Shown in pieces: positions 5,735 through 6,949 of a stretch of 6,949 bases of DNA (the stretch's first letter is position 1; the number at the start of each line of letters is the position of its first letter). Location of the stretch: contig DBBK01000062.1 of assembly GCA_002292165.1 (NCBI GenBank), positions 1 to 6,949 on the forward strand, read 5' to 3'. Made by a program: the position numbers and the translations under genes. Under the pieces are notes generated by a model. It saw nothing but the letters and a program-made list of their open reading frames with translations. It made no database searches and was not told the DNA's origin. Source of the DNA: Brevundimonas sp. UBA986 (GTDB lineage Bacteria > Pseudomonadota > Alphaproteobacteria > Caulobacterales > Caulobacteraceae).

Positions 5735-5891
5735 CCCTCTCCCGGAGGGAGAGGGAGGGACCCGCGAACGGAGTGAGTGGGAGGGTGAGGGGTTCTGTCG
5801 CTCACCGGTGAGGGGCATGACCCCTCACCCTTTCGCACAAGGACGACGGCTGCGCCGCCGTGTGCTCAAGCCCTCTCCCTGTGGGAGAGGG
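5735..5891. repeat. composite REP-like element, two inverted copies
   Basis: Copy A (5735-5792) reads: arm CCCTCTCCC, 3-nt loop, arm GGGAGAGGG (5735-5755), a middle part, then GGGTGAGGGG (5783-5792). Copy B (5821-5891) is the same design inverted: CCCCTCACCC (5821-5830), a middle part with GCACA/TGTGC arms (5835-5839 and 5861-5865), and a terminal hairpin with identical 9-bp arms (5871-5891). The centre (5793-5820) holds the perfect palindrome CTCACCGGTGAG (5801-5812) and a third GGTGAGGGG (5807-5815) that can pair with 5821-5829. Repeats of this pattern are, as I recall, common between genes in Caulobacteraceae. It ends 9 bp past the hydrolase stop and may also act as a bidirectional transcript end. 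Confidence 0.75.
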
Positions 5892-5900
5892 TTGCTGAAC

Positions 5901-6551
5901 TCAGGCCGGGTTCTCTTCCAGGCGCTTGTCCAGATAGAGGCCGACGCGGCGGTCGACGGCGTCCATGTGGTTCTGCCAGAAGTGGCTGGCGCCGTCCTCC
6001 AGCTCATAGTCGATGACGATGCCCTTCTGGGTGCGCAGCTTGTTGACGACGCGCTCGACCTCGACCGGCGGCACGATGCTGTCGGCCGTTCCGTGCAGGA
6101 ACAGGCCCGAGGCCGGGCAGGGGGCGAGGAAGGAGAAGTCGTACATGTTCGACGGCGGCGAGACCGAGATGAAGCCGTCGGTCTCGGGCCGACGCATCAG
6201 CAGCTGCATGCCGATATAGGCGCCGAACTGATAGCCGGCGACCCAGGTCTGGGTGGCGGCGGGGTTGTTGGCCTGCAGCCAGTCCAGCGCCGTGGCCGCG
6301 TCGGCCAGTTCGCCGATGCCCGAATCGAACTCGCCCTGGGACTTGCCCACGCCGCGCGAATTGTAGCGCAGGGTCGCGAAGCCACGCTTCTGGAACAGCT
6401 GGTACAGCGTCACCGCGACCGGGTTGTTCATATGGCCGCCGGCCTTGGGGTGCGGATGCAGGATCAGGGCGATCGGGGCGTTGGCGCGCTTGCCCGGGGA
6501 ATAGCGGCCTTCGATACGACCGGAGGCGCCGGGCAGGATGACTTCAGGCAT
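5901..6551 (-). CDS. alpha/beta hydrolase-fold protein, COG2945-like, nucleophile Ser replaced
   Basis: A 216-residue cytoplasmic alpha/beta hydrolase-fold protein. Family landmarks are LHPHPKAGGHMNNPV (31-45, oxyanion region), LRYNSRGVGKSQGEFD (61-76), the elbow VAGYQFGAYIGMQLLMRRPE (104-123), YDFSFLAPCP (137-146), HGTADSIVPP (153-162) with the likely acid D157, and DGASHFW (186-192) with the likely catalytic H190. The elbow should be GxSxG, but the third position is Q108 (CAG at 6228-6230), so the nucleophile is missing while Asp and His remain. The substrate is unknown; the protein may be non-hydrolytic. The ATG at 6551 (MPEVILPG) is preferred because the conserved part begins there; a GTG at 6572 would add seven residues. 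It diverges from iscR, so a link with Fe-S cluster supply is possible. Its 3' end meets the REP-like element. Confidence 0.87.
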   Translation of the reverse strand: MPEVILPGASGRIEGRYSPGKRANAPIALILHPHPKAGGHMNNPVAVTLYQLFQKRGFATLRYNSRGVGKSQGEFDSGIGELADAATALDWLQANNPAATQTWVAGYQFGAYIGMQLLMRRPETDGFISVSPPSNMYDFSFLAPCPASGLFLHGTADSIVPPVEVERVVNKLRTQKGIVIDYELEDGASHFWQNHMDAVDRRVGLYLDKRLEENPA

Positions 6552-6594
6552 GAGGCTCTGGAATCCGTTCACATATGTCGTTTCGGCGGCATGA

Positions 6595-6619
6595 ATACTT
6601 GACCGCTGCAGTAGGACTT
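6595..6619 (+). promoter_or_regulatory. candidate type-1-like IscR box
   Basis: Compared with the E. coli type-1 consensus ATASYYGACTRWWWYAGTCRRSTAT, this 25-bp site agrees at 18 positions by hand count. The left half ATACTTGAC is complete; the right half is weaker (AGTAGG). It covers the -35 of the iscR promoter, the position expected for repression by holo-IscR. The comparison uses a gammaproteobacterial motif, so the match is suggestive only. Confidence 0.45.
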
Positions 6620-6627
6620 TCTAAGTC
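6599..6627 (+). promoter_or_regulatory. candidate iscR promoter
   Basis: TTGACCG (6599-6605), a 14-bp spacer, then TCTAAGTC (6620-6627) fit the Caulobacter housekeeping consensus TTGaCgS-N11-14-GCTANAWC with one mismatch in the -35 and two in the -10. Transcription would start near 6634, leaving a leader of about 75 nt with a 6-bp hairpin CGCCTT/AAGGCG (6643-6658). A perfect GGACTT-N3-AAGTCC inverted repeat (6614-6628) overlaps the -10. Confidence 0.5.
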
Positions 6628-6698
6628 CCCCGTGCGCGCCGCCGCCTTGCAGAAGGCGCGGGTCTTAGCACAGGACCCCCGAAAAGCGCGAGAATTTT

Positions 6699-6703
6699 GA
6701 GGG
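6699..6703 (+). promoter_or_regulatory. ribosome binding site of iscR
   Basis: GAGGG lies 6 nt before the ATG at 6710. It is the best-placed Shine-Dalgarno sequence in the window and fixes the iscR start. Confidence 0.7.
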
Positions 6704-6709
6704 TGCGCA

Positions 6710-6949
6710 ATGCGTCTGTCGACCAAGGGACGATACGCCGTGATGGCGATGGCCGATCTGGCGAAGAACAGCCGCGCGGATGACGGCGCCGCGCGCGCGG
6801 TTTCGCTGGCCGAGATCGCGCAAAGGCAAGAGATTTCGCTGAGTTATCTGGAGCAGCTGTTCGCCCGACTGAGGAAGGGCGGCCTGGTTCAGAGCGTGCG
6901 CGGTCCCGGCGGCGGCTATCGGCTGGCCAGGGGGGCGCATGAGACGGTG
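6710..6949 (+). CDS. iscR: IscR, Rrf2-family Fe-S cluster regulator, partial
   Basis: The first 80 codons of a gene that runs off the right edge. The N-terminus MRLSTKGRYAVMAMADLA (1-18) is the hallmark of IscR. The winged helix-turn-helix follows: VSLAEIAQRQEISLSYLEQL (31-50), LRKGGLVQSVRGPGGGYRLAR (54-74), with SVRGPGGGY as the wing. IscR binds a [2Fe-2S] cluster and represses the isc/suf genes, including its own, when clusters are plentiful. The three Cys ligands normally near residues 92-104 lie outside the window, so a related Rrf2 regulator is not fully excluded. In alphaproteobacteria iscR usually heads the suf operon, expected just to the right. A candidate IscR box overlaps its promoter, consistent with autoregulation. 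Confidence 0.9.
   Translation, partial: MRLSTKGRYAVMAMADLAKNSRADDGAARAVSLAEIAQRQEISLSYLEQLFARLRKGGLVQSVRGPGGGYRLARGAHETV

Noticed and set aside
5721..5745. tRNA T-arm-like stretch GTTCGAGTC
   Set aside because: The flanking bases do not pair as a T-stem, and no acceptor, D or anticodon arms are found around it.
5595..6602. Long plus-strand ORF across the spacer and hydrolase
   Set aside because: It runs through the REP-like element and antisense to a gene with clear family motifs; its product is low-complexity and resembles no family.
6632..6700. 22-codon GTG ORF in the iscR leader starting near the predicted transcription start
   Set aside because: There is no ribosome binding site, no codon pattern suggesting regulation and no conserved hairpin placement. 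Short ORFs are expected by chance in GC-rich DNA.

Overview
The window is high-GC, gene-dense DNA that most resembles an alphaproteobacterium of the Caulobacterales (Brevundimonas or Caulobacter type). This is inferred from three things: the protein families, a near-consensus CtrA box with CcrM-type GANTC sites upstream of a cell-wall peptidase, and promoters resembling the Caulobacter housekeeping consensus. No rRNA, tRNA, CRISPR array, insertion sequence or phage gene was seen.

Left part, minus strand. The window opens inside the N-terminal half of a membrane-anchored M23 (LytM) peptidase with a DUF5930-type N-terminus. A 181-bp spacer carrying the CtrA/GANTC signals separates it from bcp (peroxiredoxin). 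bcp lies 17 bp downstream of tyrS (tyrosyl-tRNA synthetase), probably in the same transcript. Upstream of tyrS is a leader of about 145 nt. It holds a 16-residue ORF with two adjacent Tyr codons placed directly before a 9-bp hairpin, then a second 9-bp hairpin. This is the layout of a tyrosine-sensing leader peptide and is the most notable find in the window.

Centre, plus strand. Divergent from tyrS are three genes linked by stop/start overlaps: a DOMON-like protein, a DUF1343 protein (the family of the exo-N-acetylmuramidase NamZ) without a signal peptide, and a 10-TM EamA/DMT transporter with a TTG start. The -35 elements of tyrS and this operon stand back to back in an inverted repeat. The plus-strand promoter places the start of transcription at about the first AUG. 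The gene set suggests a cytoplasmic sugar or muropeptide module of unknown function.

Right part. The operon and a minus-strand alpha/beta hydrolase converge on a 435-bp non-coding stretch. It contains an AT-rich cluster of TTGCAC/GTGCAA words, several hairpins, and a 157-bp composite element made of two inverted copies of a REP-like repeat. The hydrolase has Gln where the family nucleophile Ser is expected. Divergent from it, the window ends in iscR, the regulator that usually heads the suf/isc Fe-S cluster operon. A candidate IscR box overlaps the -35 element of its promoter.
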